Under the pieces are notes generated by a model, which was not told where the DNA came from, made no database searches, and saw only the letters and a program-made list of their open reading frames with translations. From Amycolatopsis azurea DSM 43854 (GTDB taxonomy: Bacteria; Actinomycetota; Actinomycetes; Mycobacteriales; Pseudonocardiaceae): 64,000 nt of DNA. How positions within the stretch are numbered: the first letter of the stretch is position 1; each line of letters starts with the position of its first letter. The translations under genes and the position numbers were made by a program. Of the stretch, positions 35,962 through 44,816 are shown in pieces. The stretch spans positions 62,001 to 126,000 of the forward strand of contig NZ_MUXN01000022.1 in the NCBI RefSeq assembly GCF_001995215.1. The letters are read 5' to 3'.

Positions 35962-37068
35962 TCAGTTCTCGGCGGCGAGCTGACCGCAGGCCGCCGCGAT
36001 CTCCTGACCACGCGTGTCACGCACCGTGCACGCCACTCCGCCCGCGTTCACCAGCCGGACGAACTCCCGCTCCACCGGCTTCGGCGACGCGTCCCACTTG
36101 CTGCCCGGGGTCGGGTTCAGCGGGATCACGTTCACGTGCACCAGCTGTCCCAGGTGCTGACGAAGACGCTTCGCCAGCAGCTCGGCCCGCCACGGCTGAT
36201 CGTTGATGTCCCGGATCAACGCGTACTCGATCGACACCCGCCGTCCCGACGTGTCGGCGTAGTACCGGGCCGCGGACAGGACCTCGTCCACCGACCAGCG
36301 CTCGTTCACCGGCACCAGCGTGTCGCGCAGCTCGTCGTCCGGCGTGTGCAGCGAAACCGCCAGCCGCACCTGCATCTTCTCGTCCGCCAGCTTGCGGATG
36401 GCCGGCGCGAGACCCACCGTCGACACGGTCACCGAACGCTGACCGATCCCCAGGCCCTCCGGCGAGGGATCCGTGATCCGCCGGACCGCCGCGACCACCC
36501 GCTTGTAGTTCGCGAGCGGCTCGCCCATCCCCATGAAGACGATGTTCGACAGGCGGCCGGGGCCGCCGGGCATCAGGCCGTCGCGCATCACGGCGGCGGC
36601 GGAGCGGACCTGGTCGACGATCTCCGCCGTCGAAAGGTTCCGGTCGAGGCCGCCTTGCCCGGTCGCGCAGAACGGGCACGCCATGCCACAGCCGGCCTGG
36701 CTCGAGATGCAGAGGGTCGCGCGGTCCGGGTAGCGCATGAGCACGCTCTCCAGCAACGTCCCGTCGTGCGCGCGCCACAGGGTCTTGCGGGTGGCGCCGT
36801 CATCGGCGGCGAGCGCCTTGATCTCGGTGAGCAGTGTCGGCATCAGATCGCCGACGAGCTTCTCCCGCGACGCCGCCGGGATGTCGGTCATCTCCTCCGG
36901 GTCCACCGTGAGCCGCGAGAAGTAGTGGTTCGACAGCTGCTTCGCGCGGAACGGCTTCTCCCCCAGCTCGGCGACGGCCTCGGCCCGCTCGGCGGCGGTG
37001 AGGTCGGCGAGGTGGCGCGGCGGGAGGCCGCGCTTGGGCGCGTCGAAGACGAGAGGGAGGGCAGTCAT
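35962..37068 (-). CDS. rlmN: Dual-specificity 23S rRNA/tRNA adenine C2-methyltransferase RlmN
   Basis: This 368-residue radical-SAM enzyme methylates C2 of A2503 in 23S rRNA (and A37 in some tRNAs). The cluster motif C127-GMA-C131-PF-C134 is intact, and the two cysteines of the methyl-transfer mechanism are visible as C120 (LCISSQAG) and C361 (AACGQL). Other family signatures are NIVFMGMGEPLANY and RVSIEYALIRDINDQP. It is divergent from a PadR gene. In many actinobacteria it directly follows cdsA; here three genes intervene. Confidence 0.97.
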   Translation of the reverse strand: MTALPLVFDAPKRGLPPRHLADLTAAERAEAVAELGEKPFRAKQLSNHYFSRLTVDPEEMTDIPAASREKLVGDLMPTLLTEIKALAADDGATRKTLWRAHDGTLLESVLMRYPDRATLCISSQAGCGMACPFCATGQGGLDRNLSTAEIVDQVRSAAAVMRDGLMPGGPGRLSNIVFMGMGEPLANYKRVVAAVRRITDPSPEGLGIGQRSVTVSTVGLAPAIRKLADEKMQVRLAVSLHTPDDELRDTLVPVNERWSVDEVLSAARYYADTSGRRVSIEYALIRDINDQPWRAELLAKRLRQHLGQLVHVNVIPLNPTPGSKWDASPKPVEREFVRLVNAGGVACTVRDTRGQEIAAACGQLAAEN

Positions 37069-37196
37069 AGCTCACTCAGTGTCCCATGTCCACCTCTGCC
37101 GCCCCCGGTCCGCCCCGGATCGGTGTTCCCCAGGTCACGCGCTCACAAGCCACTGAGACCCGACTCACAGGGAAAGGGTTGCCGTACGACTGTTTC

Positions 37197-37206
37197 CGAT
37201 ATATCG
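37197..37206. promoter_or_regulatory. Possible PadR operator/promoter
   Basis: A perfect palindrome CGATATATCG lies 38 nt upstream of the padR ATG in an AT-rich stretch. Such short AT-rich palindromes in front of padR genes often serve autoregulation. The site may also overlap the promoter. Confidence 0.45.
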
Positions 37207-37244
37207 TGAACGAGTCGGAACATTACGTAGAGAGGATTCACATC

Positions 37245-37868
37245 ATGCGACGACGACCTTTCGCTCAAGAACACGGCCGACCCGCCTTCGGGCCCTGGGC
37301 TCGCGGCGGCTTCGGCGACTTCCCCCCGGGTCCGGGCGGGCCCGGCCACCGGCATCGGCACGGCCGTCGCGGTGGCCCCGGCGGACGGCGCGGCAAGCGT
37401 GGTGACGTCCGCGCCGCGATCCTCGCGCTGCTTGCCGAGCAGCCGAGGCACGGTTACGAGATCATCCGCGAGATCGGCGAGCGCAGCGGCGGCTTCTGGA
37501 AGCCGAGCCCCGGCTCGGTCTACCCGACCCTGCAGCTGCTGGCCGACGAAGGCCTGGTGATCAGCAAGGACGAGAGCGGCAAGAAGCTGTTCGAACTCAC
37601 CGAATCCGGCCGCGCGGCGGCCGAACAGCAGGACGCCGTCCCGCCGTGGGAGCAGATCGCCCACGACGTCGACCCGGTCGAGGTGAACCTGCGCAAGGCG
37701 GGGGCGACCCTGGCCGCGGCTGTCGCGCAGGTCATGCATGCCGGCAGCGAGGGCCAGCAGGCCCGCACCGTCGACGTCCTCAACGAGGCACGCCGGACGA
37801 TCTACGGCATCCTCGGCGAGGCCGAGGAACCCACTCCGGACGAGGCGTCCGCCGAGGACACGGAGTGA
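37245..37868 (+). CDS. PadR-family regulator with Gly/His/Arg-rich N-terminus
   Basis: This 207-residue protein begins at the ATG at 37245, preceded by AGAGAGGA. The first 50 residues are a low-complexity Gly/Pro/His/Arg segment (GPGGPGHRHRHGRRGGPGGRRGKRGD), a frequent feature of this PadR group. The winged helix follows (VRAAILALLAEQPRHGYEIIREIGERSGGFWKPSPGSVYPTLQLLADEGLV), then a C-terminal helical dimerisation region. His-rich tails may bind metal. The likely target is itself and/or the convergent or divergent neighbours. The 3' end overlaps the methyltransferase gene by 67 nt. Confidence 0.9.
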   Translation: MRRRPFAQEHGRPAFGPWARGGFGDFPPGPGGPGHRHRHGRRGGPGGRRGKRGDVRAAILALLAEQPRHGYEIIREIGERSGGFWKPSPGSVYPTLQLLADEGLVISKDESGKKLFELTESGRAAAEQQDAVPPWEQIAHDVDPVEVNLRKAGATLAAAVAQVMHAGSEGQQARTVDVLNEARRTIYGILGEAEEPTPDEASAEDTE

Positions 37869-38602
37869 CCTGGCACGACGAGGCCGGTGGGCTTGGTGCG
37901 CGTATGCACGCGATAGCCCACCGGCAGCGTCACCTGCTTCGCGCCGGTGCCTGACGAAACCTCGTTCAGGCGCCGGACCTCCGCGATCGCCTTCGCCGCG
38001 ACCGGAGCGCTGAACTCGATCTTCAGCACCGCCTCCATCGCGGCGGCGTCCTCGAACAGCCACCGCGTCATCACCTTGCGGCAGTCGAATCCCTGACGGG
38101 CGAAGAACTTCTCGACTCCCGGCGGGTCGTAATGCGGCAGATCCAGCCGCATCCAGCGGCCGTAGGGCTCACTCGTCACATCGAGATCCACGATCAGCAG
38201 CGTCCCGCCCGGCCGCAACACCCGCTCCGCCTCGCGAAGACCGGGTTCACAGCCGGGTCCGAAGAAGTACGCGGTCCGCGCGTGGACGACGTCGAAAGCC
38301 GCGTCCGGCACCGGAAGCCGCTGCGCACGGCCCTGCCGCACCTCGACGTTCGGCAGCTCCCCCACGCGGCGCTTCGCGTCCCGGACGAGCGGCTCATGGG
38401 GCTCGATCCCGAGCACCGACCGCGCGGTCCCGGCGAACCGGGGCAGGTGAAACCCGTCACCACAGCCGATGTCGAGCACGTCCGCACCGGCCCAGTCACG
38501 AGCACCGGCCAGCACCCGCCAGATCTCGTCGTCGACGTCCTGTGCGCGGTTCTCGACCTCGTACACCGTTTGGTAGTACCAGATGTTCGGGCTCGGCAGC
38601 AC
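37802..38602 (-). CDS. Class I SAM-dependent methyltransferase
   Basis: This protein of about 266 residues has the SAM-binding motif I as ADVLDIGCGDGFHLPRFA, motif post-I GIEPHEP, and AFDVVHARTAYFFGPGCEPGLREAERVLRPGGTLLIVDLD. The substrate is unknown. The GTG at 38602 (VLPSPNIWYYQTVYEVEN) is preferred; an upstream ATG at 38695 would add a basic, unconserved-looking leader. The last 28 residues or so (after HTRTKP) are antisense to the end of padR and look like a read-through tail. Confidence 0.82.
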   Translation of the reverse strand: MLPSPNIWYYQTVYEVENRAQDVDDEIWRVLAGARDWAGADVLDIGCGDGFHLPRFAGTARSVLGIEPHEPLVRDAKRRVGELPNVEVRQGRAQRLPVPDAAFDVVHARTAYFFGPGCEPGLREAERVLRPGGTLLIVDLDVTSEPYGRWMRLDLPHYDPPGVEKFFARQGFDCRKVMTRWLFEDAAAMEAVLKIEFSAPVAAKAIAEVRRLNEVSSGTGAKQVTLPVGYRVHTRTKPTGLVVPGHSVSSADASSGVGSSASPRMP

Positions 38603-38770
38603 CTCGTCACCGCCGCGGCGGAACGAGGAGACAGCTCGGGGAAACCAGCGCACGGAAGCTCCAACGAGGGGACGCCTGGCCGGGTTCCGGGCCATCCAGG
38701 TCGAAATCTTTGACGGAAACAATGCGGATAGCGACTAGACTTTACTCCCCCACCGGTAAGGGAGAACCGC

Positions 38771-39616
38771 ATGTCGCTTGGCTCGGCCGCCCATACTTCC
38801 GTCATCCCTTCAGGAATCCCGTGCTGGATCGAACTCGCGTGCAGAGACGAAGCGGCCGTACAAGCCTTCTACAGCGGACTTTTCGACTGGGAGTTCACCG
38901 TCCAACGTGATCCCGCGACGCCGACGGGCCGCTACTCGATCGCCGCCCTGAACGGCGTCCCGACCGGCGGCCTGTACCGCGCGGGCGCGGAAGGGCCGTT
39001 CGGCTGGAGCGTCCACATCTCGGTGCCCCAGGCGGCCGCGGCCGCCGAGTGGGTGGACAGTCTCGGTGGCCGGGTCACGCTCGGGCCGGTGGCGATTCCC
39101 CATCGCGGCAACATCATCCACGCCATCGACGCGTGCGGCGCGCACGTCGTCTTCTGGGAGCCGCCCGCGACCTGGGAGTTCGCGACCGGCGTGCCCAACA
39201 CCTTCAGTGGCGCGGACCTGAACACCCACGACGGCGCGGCGGCGGATCACTTCTACTGCCGTCTCTTCGACTACACCAGCCATCAGATCGGCGACGGCAC
39301 TTCGCTCGACTATGCCGAATGGCTCATCGAGCACGAACCGGTGCTGTACCGGTACGTGATGGGCTCGGAGTACCGGCCGGACACCCCGCCGCACTGGATG
39401 GTCTACCTCGAACTCGACCCGGCCCGCGGGGCGGACGCCACGGCGGGCCAGGCCCTGATGCTCGGCGGCGCCGTCGTGGTCCAGCCCTACGACACCCCAT
39501 ACGGCCGGATGGCGATCCTCGCCGATCCGGACGGTTCGGTGTTCGCCGTGATCGACCACTCCCGGGCCGTCGAAGGCTGGGGCAGCGCCGAAGTCGACGA
39601 TCCTTACGACGACTGA
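38771..39616 (+). CDS. Tandem VOC (glyoxalase/bleomycin-resistance fold) protein
   Basis: This 281-residue protein has two vicinal-oxygen-chelate modules: the first starts at GIPCWIELACRDEAAVQAFYSGLFDWEF, the second near GADLNTHDGAAADHFYCRLFDYTSH and ends in YGRMAILADPDGSVFAVI. Proteins of this type include dioxygenases, antibiotic-binding resistance proteins and hydroxylase-like enzymes (CFP32 type). The specific role is unknown. AAGGGAGAA precedes the ATG; TAGACT near 38736 could be the -10. Confidence 0.88.
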   Translation: MSLGSAAHTSVIPSGIPCWIELACRDEAAVQAFYSGLFDWEFTVQRDPATPTGRYSIAALNGVPTGGLYRAGAEGPFGWSVHISVPQAAAAAEWVDSLGGRVTLGPVAIPHRGNIIHAIDACGAHVVFWEPPATWEFATGVPNTFSGADLNTHDGAAADHFYCRLFDYTSHQIGDGTSLDYAEWLIEHEPVLYRYVMGSEYRPDTPPHWMVYLELDPARGADATAGQALMLGGAVVVQPYDTPYGRMAILADPDGSVFAVIDHSRAVEGWGSAEVDDPYDD

Positions 39617-39635
39617 GCGAAGGGCCGGGTATCGC

Positions 39636-40550
39636 TTAGACGGGGACGAACGCCGAGAGCAGCAACCAGGAGACGACGGCCGAAGGCAGCAACGAGTCGA
39701 GGCGGTCCATCAGCCCGCCGTGCCCCGGCAGCATGTTCCCCATGTCCTTGACGCCGAGGTCGCGTTTGATCAGCGACTCGACGAGGTCGCCCAGCGTCGC
39801 GGTGCAGACGATCGCCGCGCCGAACAGGACACCCTGCCAGGCGTGGCCGTCGAGCAGCAGGCTCAGGGTCAGCGCGCCGGCGACCACACCGGCCACGAGC
39901 GACCCGGCGAAGCCCTCCCAGGTCTTCTTGGGGCTGATGCTGGGCGCCATCGGACGCTTGCCGCCCAGCACACCGGCGATGTAGCCACCGGTGTCCGAGG
40001 CGACGACGCCGATCATGAAGGCCAGGACCCGGCCGACACCGTCCTCCGGCGGGACGAGCATGGCGGCGAAAGCGCCGAAGAGCGGGATGTACGCGGCGGC
40101 GAAGACCGACGCGCTGATGTCGCGCAGATAGCCGTCCGCCCCGCCGGGCAAGCGCCACAGCAAGCAGACGAGCACTGTCAGCACGAACGCCGTCAGCGCG
40201 CCCTCACGACCGTACGGCCAGGCCAGCCAGATCATCGCCTGACCGCCGACGAGCACCGGGACCAGTGCGATCCGGATACCCGCCGCGCGCTTCAGTGCCC
40301 CGGCCAGCTCGATCGTGCCGACCGCGATCGCGATCGCGATGATGCCGATGAACAGGAAGCGCACGGTGAGCAAGGACGTGACGATCGCCGCCCCCAGCAG
40401 CAACCCGACCCCGATCGCGGCGGGCAGGTTGCGGCCGGCGCGGGAAACCTTCCGCGCCGGTTCCGGCACGGTTTCGGGCTCCGGCATCGCCGCCGGAGCC
40501 GGTTCCGGGGCGTCCACCCGGTCCTCGCGTTCCTCGCTCACCTGGCTCAT
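39636..40550 (-). CDS. cdsA: Phosphatidate cytidylyltransferase
   Basis: This 304-residue integral membrane enzyme makes CDP-diacylglycerol from phosphatidate and CTP, the branch point of phospholipid synthesis. About eight transmembrane helices follow a polar Pro/Glu-rich N-terminal tail. The signature ESLIKRDLGVKDMGNMLPGHGGLMDRLDS near the C-terminus is complete. Its start overlaps the frr stop by one nucleotide, so the two genes are translationally coupled. Confidence 0.95.
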   Translation of the reverse strand: MSQVSEEREDRVDAPEPAPAAMPEPETVPEPARKVSRAGRNLPAAIGVGLLLGAAIVTSLLTVRFLFIGIIAIAIAVGTIELAGALKRAAGIRIALVPVLVGGQAMIWLAWPYGREGALTAFVLTVLVCLLWRLPGGADGYLRDISASVFAAAYIPLFGAFAAMLVPPEDGVGRVLAFMIGVVASDTGGYIAGVLGGKRPMAPSISPKKTWEGFAGSLVAGVVAGALTLSLLLDGHAWQGVLFGAAIVCTATLGDLVESLIKRDLGVKDMGNMLPGHGGLMDRLDSLLPSAVVSWLLLSAFVPV

Positions 40551-41107
40551 CAGACCTCGAGTAGCTCGGCTTCCTTGTGTTTCACCAGCTCGTCGACCTT
40601 GTGCGTGTACGAGTCGGTGAGGTTCTGCAGTTCCTTCTCGGCGTGGACGACCTCGTCCTCGCCTGCCTCGCCGTCCTTCTTGATCCGGTCCAGCTCTTCC
40701 TTGGCCTTGCGGCGGACGCTGCGGATCGAGACGCGGGCGTCCTCGCCCTTGGACTTGGCGACCTTCACCATCTCCTTGCGGCGCTCTTCGGTGAGCTGCG
40801 GGATGACGATGCGGATCACGTTGCCGTCGTTGCTCGGGTTGACGCCGAGGTCCGACTCGCGGATCGCCTTCTCGATGGCGTTGAGCGAGGTCTGGTCGTA
40901 AGGCTTGATCAACGCCATCCGGGCTTCGGGGATGTTGACGCCCGCCAGCTGGTTCAGCGGGGTCGGCGCGCCGTAGTAGTCGACGACAACGCGCGAGAAC
41001 ATCCCGGGATGGGCCCGGCCGGTGCGTACCGACGACAGGTCCTCCTTGGCGACGGACACCGCTTTTTCCATCTTCTCCTCGGCGTCGAGGAGGGTCTCGT
41101 CGATCAC
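40550..41107 (-). CDS. frr: Ribosome recycling factor
   Basis: This 185-residue protein releases ribosomes from mRNA after termination together with EF-G. The sequence is canonical: KAVSVAKEDLSSVRTGRAHPGMF, LNQLAGVNIPEARMALIKPYD, PQLTEERRKEMVKVAKSKGEDARVSIRSVRRKAKEEL. It follows pyrH by 51 nt and overlaps cdsA. Confidence 0.97.
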   Translation of the reverse strand: MIDETLLDAEEKMEKAVSVAKEDLSSVRTGRAHPGMFSRVVVDYYGAPTPLNQLAGVNIPEARMALIKPYDQTSLNAIEKAIRESDLGVNPSNDGNVIRIVIPQLTEERRKEMVKVAKSKGEDARVSIRSVRRKAKEELDRIKKDGEAGEDEVVHAEKELQNLTDSYTHKVDELVKHKEAELLEV

Positions 41108-41158
41108 GGCAACTCCCGTTGTTGTGTATGCGTACCGATTACGGAGATCAGAGCAGGA

Positions 41159-41902
41159 CTACGCGGGCACCCCGTCGGCGGGGGTGTCGACCAGGGTGCC
41201 GATCCTCTCACCACTGACCGCGCGAGCGATGTTCCCCTCGGTGAGCAGATTGAACACGATGATCGGCATGTTGTTGTCCATGCACAGGCTGAACGCGGTG
41301 GCGTCGGCGACCTTGAGGTCCCGTTCCAGCACCTCGCGATGGCTGATCTCGTGGAACATCTCGGCGGTCGGGTCGCTCTTCGGGTCCGCGGTGTAGACGC
41401 CGTCGACGGCCTTCGCCATCAAGACGGCTTCGCAGCCGAGTTCGAGCGCGCGCTGCGCGGCGGCGGTGTCGGTCGAGAAGTACGGCATGCCGACTCCGGC
41501 GCCGAAGATGACGACGCGGCCCTTCTCCAGGTGACGCTCGGCGCGGCGCGGGATGTACGGCTCGGCGACCTGCCCCATGGTGATGGCGGTCTGCACGCGG
41601 GTGGGCAGGCCCTCCTTCTCCAGGAAGTCCTGCAACGCCAGGCAGTTCATGACGGTGCCGAGCATCGCCATGTAGTCGGCGCGGTCACGGTCCATGCCGC
41701 GTTGCGACAGTTCCGCGCCGCGGAAGTAGTTGCCGCCGCCGATCACGACGGCGATCTGCACGCCCGTGCGCGCGACGTCGGCGATCTGCTGGGCGACCGA
41801 GTGGACCACATCCGGATCAACCCCGATGGAACCGCCGCCGAACATCTCGCCGCCCAGCTTCAGCAGCACCCGCCGGTATCCGCCTTCGACCCGGACACCC
41901 AT
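41159..41902 (-). CDS. pyrH: UMP kinase
   Basis: This 247-residue enzyme phosphorylates UMP to UDP. It shows the amino-acid kinase fold with VLLKLGGEMFGG at the N-terminus, VIGGGNYFRGAELSQRGMDR for phosphate binding, and MAKAVDGVYTADPKSDPTAEMF. As in other bacteria it lies between tsf and frr. A hairpin upstream separates it from tsf. Confidence 0.97.
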   Translation of the reverse strand: MGVRVEGGYRRVLLKLGGEMFGGGSIGVDPDVVHSVAQQIADVARTGVQIAVVIGGGNYFRGAELSQRGMDRDRADYMAMLGTVMNCLALQDFLEKEGLPTRVQTAITMGQVAEPYIPRRAERHLEKGRVVIFGAGVGMPYFSTDTAAAQRALELGCEAVLMAKAVDGVYTADPKSDPTAEMFHEISHREVLERDLKVADATAFSLCMDNNMPIIVFNLLTEGNIARAVSGERIGTLVDTPADGVPA

Positions 41903-41930
41903 GTCGCCCTCCCTAATGCTCTGAAACCCG

Positions 41931-41969
41931 ACTGTGCCCCGTCCCCGATGGACGGAGACGGGGCACAGT
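41931..41969 (-). terminator. 13-bp hairpin between tsf and pyrH
   Basis: ACTGTGCCCCGTC (41931-41943) pairs with its complement at 41957-41969 around a 13-nt loop. With no T-tract it could be a partial terminator or an mRNA-stabilising stem that lowers pyrH expression relative to tsf. Confidence 0.6.
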
Positions 41970-41996
41970 GGTGGTTCTTTGTGTTCCGCGCCTGGA

Positions 41997-42821
41997 TCAG
42001 GCCTGGCCGACCTCGAACCGGGCGAACCGGCTCACGGCCACGCCGGCCTCGTCGAGCAGGGCCTTGACGGTCTTCTTGTTGTCCTTGACCGACGGCTGCT
42101 CGAGCAGGACGTTGTCCTTGTAGTAGGCGTTGACCTTGCCCTCGATGATCTTGGGCATGGCCTGCTCCGGCTTGCCCTCTTCGCGGGCGGTCGCCTCGGC
42201 GACACGGCGCTCGTTCTCGACGATCTCGGCCGGGACCTCTTCACGGGTGAGGTACTTGGCCTTGAGCGCGGCGACCTGCATGGCGGCGCCACGAGCGGCC
42301 TCGGCGGCGGCCTCGCCCTCACCGGTGTACTCGATCAGCACGCCGACGGCGGGGGGAAGGTCCGCACCGCGACGGTGCAGGTACGTGGTGGTGGTGCCCT
42401 CGTAAGCGGCGACACGGCGCAGCTCGAGCTTCTCGCCGATGCGGGCGGCCAGCTCCTGGACCTGCTCGTCGACGGTCTTGCCGTCGAGCGAGGCGGCCTT
42501 CAGCTTCTCGACATCGCCGGTCTTCTCGGCCTTCGCGACCTCGACGATCTTCGCGGCGAGAGCCTGGAAGTCCTCGTTCTTCGCGACGAAGTCGGTCTCG
42601 GAGTCGAGCTCGATCAGCACGCCGCCGTCACCGGCGACGAGGCCCTCGGCGGTGGCGCGCTCGGCGCGCTTGCCGACGTCCTTGGCGCCCTTGATGCGCA
42701 GGAACTCGACGGCCTTGTCGAAGTCGCCGTCGTTCTCCTCGAGCGCCTTCTTGCAGTTCATCATGCCGGAGCCGGTCAGCTCCCGGAGACGCTTCACGTC
42801 TGCGGCGGTGTAGTTCGCCAT
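41997..42821 (-). CDS. tsf: Elongation factor Ts
   Basis: This 274-residue nucleotide exchange factor regenerates EF-Tu-GTP. The N-terminal UBA-like domain (YTAADVKRLRELTGSGMMNCKKALEENDGDFDKAVEFLRIKGAKD) and the TDFVAKNEDF core contact with EF-Tu are present. It follows rpsB after 93 nt containing a strong hairpin. Confidence 0.97.
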   Translation of the reverse strand: MANYTAADVKRLRELTGSGMMNCKKALEENDGDFDKAVEFLRIKGAKDVGKRAERATAEGLVAGDGGVLIELDSETDFVAKNEDFQALAAKIVEVAKAEKTGDVEKLKAASLDGKTVDEQVQELAARIGEKLELRRVAAYEGTTTTYLHRRGADLPPAVGVLIEYTGEGEAAAEAARGAAMQVAALKAKYLTREEVPAEIVENERRVAEATAREEGKPEQAMPKIIEGKVNAYYKDNVLLEQPSVKDNKKTVKALLDEAGVAVSRFARFEVGQA

Positions 42822-42875
42822 CGTGGGTGTGTCCGTCCTTTTTCAGGTACGAGAAGTCTTTTTGGGGAAGTCACC

Positions 42876-42903
42876 CGTGGGGCCGCCCGGAGGCGGCCCC
42901 ACG
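42876..42903 (-). terminator. 12-bp GC-rich hairpin between rpsB and tsf
   Basis: CGTGGGGCCGCC and GGCGGCCCCACG form a perfect stem with a 4-nt loop (CGGA), 11 nt after the rpsB stop. It probably attenuates rather than ends transcription into tsf. Confidence 0.65.
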
Positions 42904-42914
42904 AGCGGGGTGGA

Positions 42915-43784
42915 TCAGGAGGAGGCGGTGGCCTGCTCGGCCGGGGCCTCGGCGCCGGTCGCGGCAGCGGCTTCCTTGGCGTCCGCGGCGGCGGTCTCGG
43001 AGCCGGCGAGCAGCTCCTTCTCCCACTCGGCCAGCGGCTCGTCCGTGGCGACGCCGGCCTCGGGCTTGGCGTCGGCGTTCGAGGAACCGTTGCGGCTGGA
43101 GCGGGCCATCAGACCGGCGGCGGCGGCCTCGGCCACGACCTTGGTCAGCAGCGCGGCCGAACGGATCGCGTCGTCGTTACCCGGGATCGGGTAGTCGACC
43201 TCGTCCGGGTCGCAGTTGGTGTCCAGGATCGCGACGACCGGGATGTTCAGCTTGCGAGCCTCGCCGACGGCGATGTGCTCCTTCTTCGTGTCGACGATCC
43301 ACACGATGCTCGGCACCTTGGCCATGTCGCGGATACCGCCGAGGGTCTTCTCGAGCTTGTCCTTCTCACGGGTGAGCGTGAGGATTTCGCGCTTGGTCAG
43401 GCCGGCGAAGCCGCCGGTCTGCTCCTGCGACTCGAGCTCCTTCAGGCGGAGAAGACGCTTGTGCACCGTCTGGAAGTTGGTCAGCATCCCGCCGAGCCAG
43501 CGCTGGTTCACGTAGGGCATGCCCACGCGCGAGGCCTCGGAGGCGATGGCTTCCTGAGCCTGCTTCTTCGTGCCGACGAACATGATGGTGCCGCCGTGCG
43601 CGACGGTTTCCTTGATGAACTCGAACGCACGGTCGATGTACGTCAGCGTCTGCTGCAGGTCGATGATGTAGATGCCGTTGCGCTCGGTGAAGATGTAGCG
43701 CTTCATCTTCGGGTTCCACCGACGGGTCTGGTGCCCGAAGTGCACGCCGCTGTCGAGCAGCTGCTTCATGGTGACGACGGCCAT
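42915..43784 (-). CDS. rpsB: 30S ribosomal protein S2
   Basis: This 289-residue protein of the small subunit starts at the ATG 43784 (MAVVTMKQLLDSGVHFGHQTRRWNPKMKRYIF), preceded by AGAGGTTGA. Canonical segments include FVGTKKQAQEAI, YVNQRWLGGMLTNFQT and VPVVAILDTNCDPDEVDYPIPGNDDAIRS. The C-terminus has an Ala/Glu-rich extension of about 50 residues, usual in actinobacteria. Confidence 0.97.
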   Translation of the reverse strand: MAVVTMKQLLDSGVHFGHQTRRWNPKMKRYIFTERNGIYIIDLQQTLTYIDRAFEFIKETVAHGGTIMFVGTKKQAQEAIASEASRVGMPYVNQRWLGGMLTNFQTVHKRLLRLKELESQEQTGGFAGLTKREILTLTREKDKLEKTLGGIRDMAKVPSIVWIVDTKKEHIAVGEARKLNIPVVAILDTNCDPDEVDYPIPGNDDAIRSAALLTKVVAEAAAAGLMARSSRNGSSNADAKPEAGVATDEPLAEWEKELLAGSETAAADAKEAAAATGAEAPAEQATASS

Positions 43785-44166
43785 TGCCGGAATCAACCTC
43801 TTCTGTGTCGTGCGCGCCCGGCCTGGCCGGAACGCGCTTGCTCGGTTCGTCGCTCTCGGCCGGGTGGCCGATCGCCCTGGTGCAGATGCTCGGGCCCGGA
43901 CCCGGGAGTGAAGTGACCCCAAGGACCGCCGGACCGTTTGCCCCCGCCTGTCCTGACCCTCCGTGAGGAGATCGGCCATCGGGAGCGCGCACGTGCACGC
44001 GAAGTCAGCCCGCTGCCGCGGACCGCGCAAAAGAGTCTACTCCCTGTCGCCACCGGGCACCGCACCGGCAGCCCCTGATGAGAGGGGTTGTCCACAACCG
44101 GCTCGGTTATCCACAGATTCCTTCGGCGCGCCCCGCACGCCACGCCGTGCACCCAGGCTGGAACAC
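43785..44166. other. rpsB / M23 peptidase divergent intergenic region
   Basis: This 382-nt spacer has no convincing gene. It must contain the rpsB promoter and leader on the minus strand and that of the peptidase on the plus strand. Its clearest feature is a pair of DnaA boxes at 44088-44115, listed separately. Confidence 0.6.
44088..44115 (+). promoter_or_regulatory. Pair of DnaA boxes
   Basis: TTGTCCACA (44088-44096, the actinobacterial consensus) and TTATCCACA (44107-44115, the perfect E. coli consensus) lie in the same orientation 10 nt apart, ahead of the M23 peptidase gene. A near-identical pair in opposite orientation lies at 50297-50323. Binding of DnaA here is inference from the boxes. 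Confidence 0.7.
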
Positions 44167-44772
44167 ATGACGATGACGACCTGTTCCCGCCCTGTCACCA
44201 GGCATTCCTTCGCGATCGACCGCACCGGCGGCAGGCACCGCCGCCCGGGGCGTCCTCGACGCCTTCCCCGCCTCACGATCCTCGCGACGGTGCTCGCGCT
44301 CCTGACCGCTTCGGCGACGCCGGGAACGGCCAGAGGCGCGCCTTCTCCGCAAGGGCGCCTCTCCTGGCCGCTCTCGCCGACACCCAGTGTCACCAGGTAC
44401 TTCGAGCCGCCGTCGACGCCGTACGGTCCCGGCCATCGGGGCATCGACCTCGCCGCGGCGCCGGGCGCGAACGTGCTCGCGGCGGCCGAAGGAGTGGTGA
44501 TGTTCGCCGGGCAGGTGGCGGGCCGCGGGGTGGTTTCGATCGATCACGACGGAGGCCTGCGCACCACCTACCAGCCACTCGCTCCGACGGTCACCGCGGG
44601 TGATCAGGTCCACCGGGGCCAGGTGCTCGGCACGCTCGTCGCCGGCCATCCGGGCTGCCCCGAACCGGCCTGCCTGCATTTCGGCGTCCGGCGGGGCGAG
44701 GAGTACGTCGATCCGCTCGCGCTGATCGGCGAACCGTCCGAAATCCGCCTCAAACCCTGGGAAGGAGACTGA
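44167..44772 (+). CDS. Secreted M23-family peptidase (LytM domain)
   Basis: This 201-residue protein has a basic N-terminus and a hydrophobic signal segment (LTILATVLALLTASATPGTARG), followed by a compact M23 domain: the zinc ligands are in GHRGIDLAAAPGANVLAAAEGVV and CLHFGVRRGEEYVDPL. It probably cleaves peptidoglycan cross-bridges or activates amidases. It corresponds in position to Rv2891 next to rpsB. Two extra cysteines (GCPEPAC) may form a disulfide. Confidence 0.9.
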   Translation: MTMTTCSRPVTRHSFAIDRTGGRHRRPGRPRRLPRLTILATVLALLTASATPGTARGAPSPQGRLSWPLSPTPSVTRYFEPPSTPYGPGHRGIDLAAAPGANVLAAAEGVVMFAGQVAGRGVVSIDHDGGLRTTYQPLAPTVTAGDQVHRGQVLGTLVAGHPGCPEPACLHFGVRRGEEYVDPLALIGEPSEIRLKPWEGD

Positions 44773-44816
44773 GCAAGGAAACTGAGCACTGACCCGTGCG
44801 CGTCCGGCTGGAGTGC

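Noticed and set aside
44088..44115. Chromosomal origin of replication
   Set aside because: There are only two DnaA boxes, no dnaA/dnaN/rpmH neighbourhood and no AT-rich unwinding element. A regulatory or titration site fits better.
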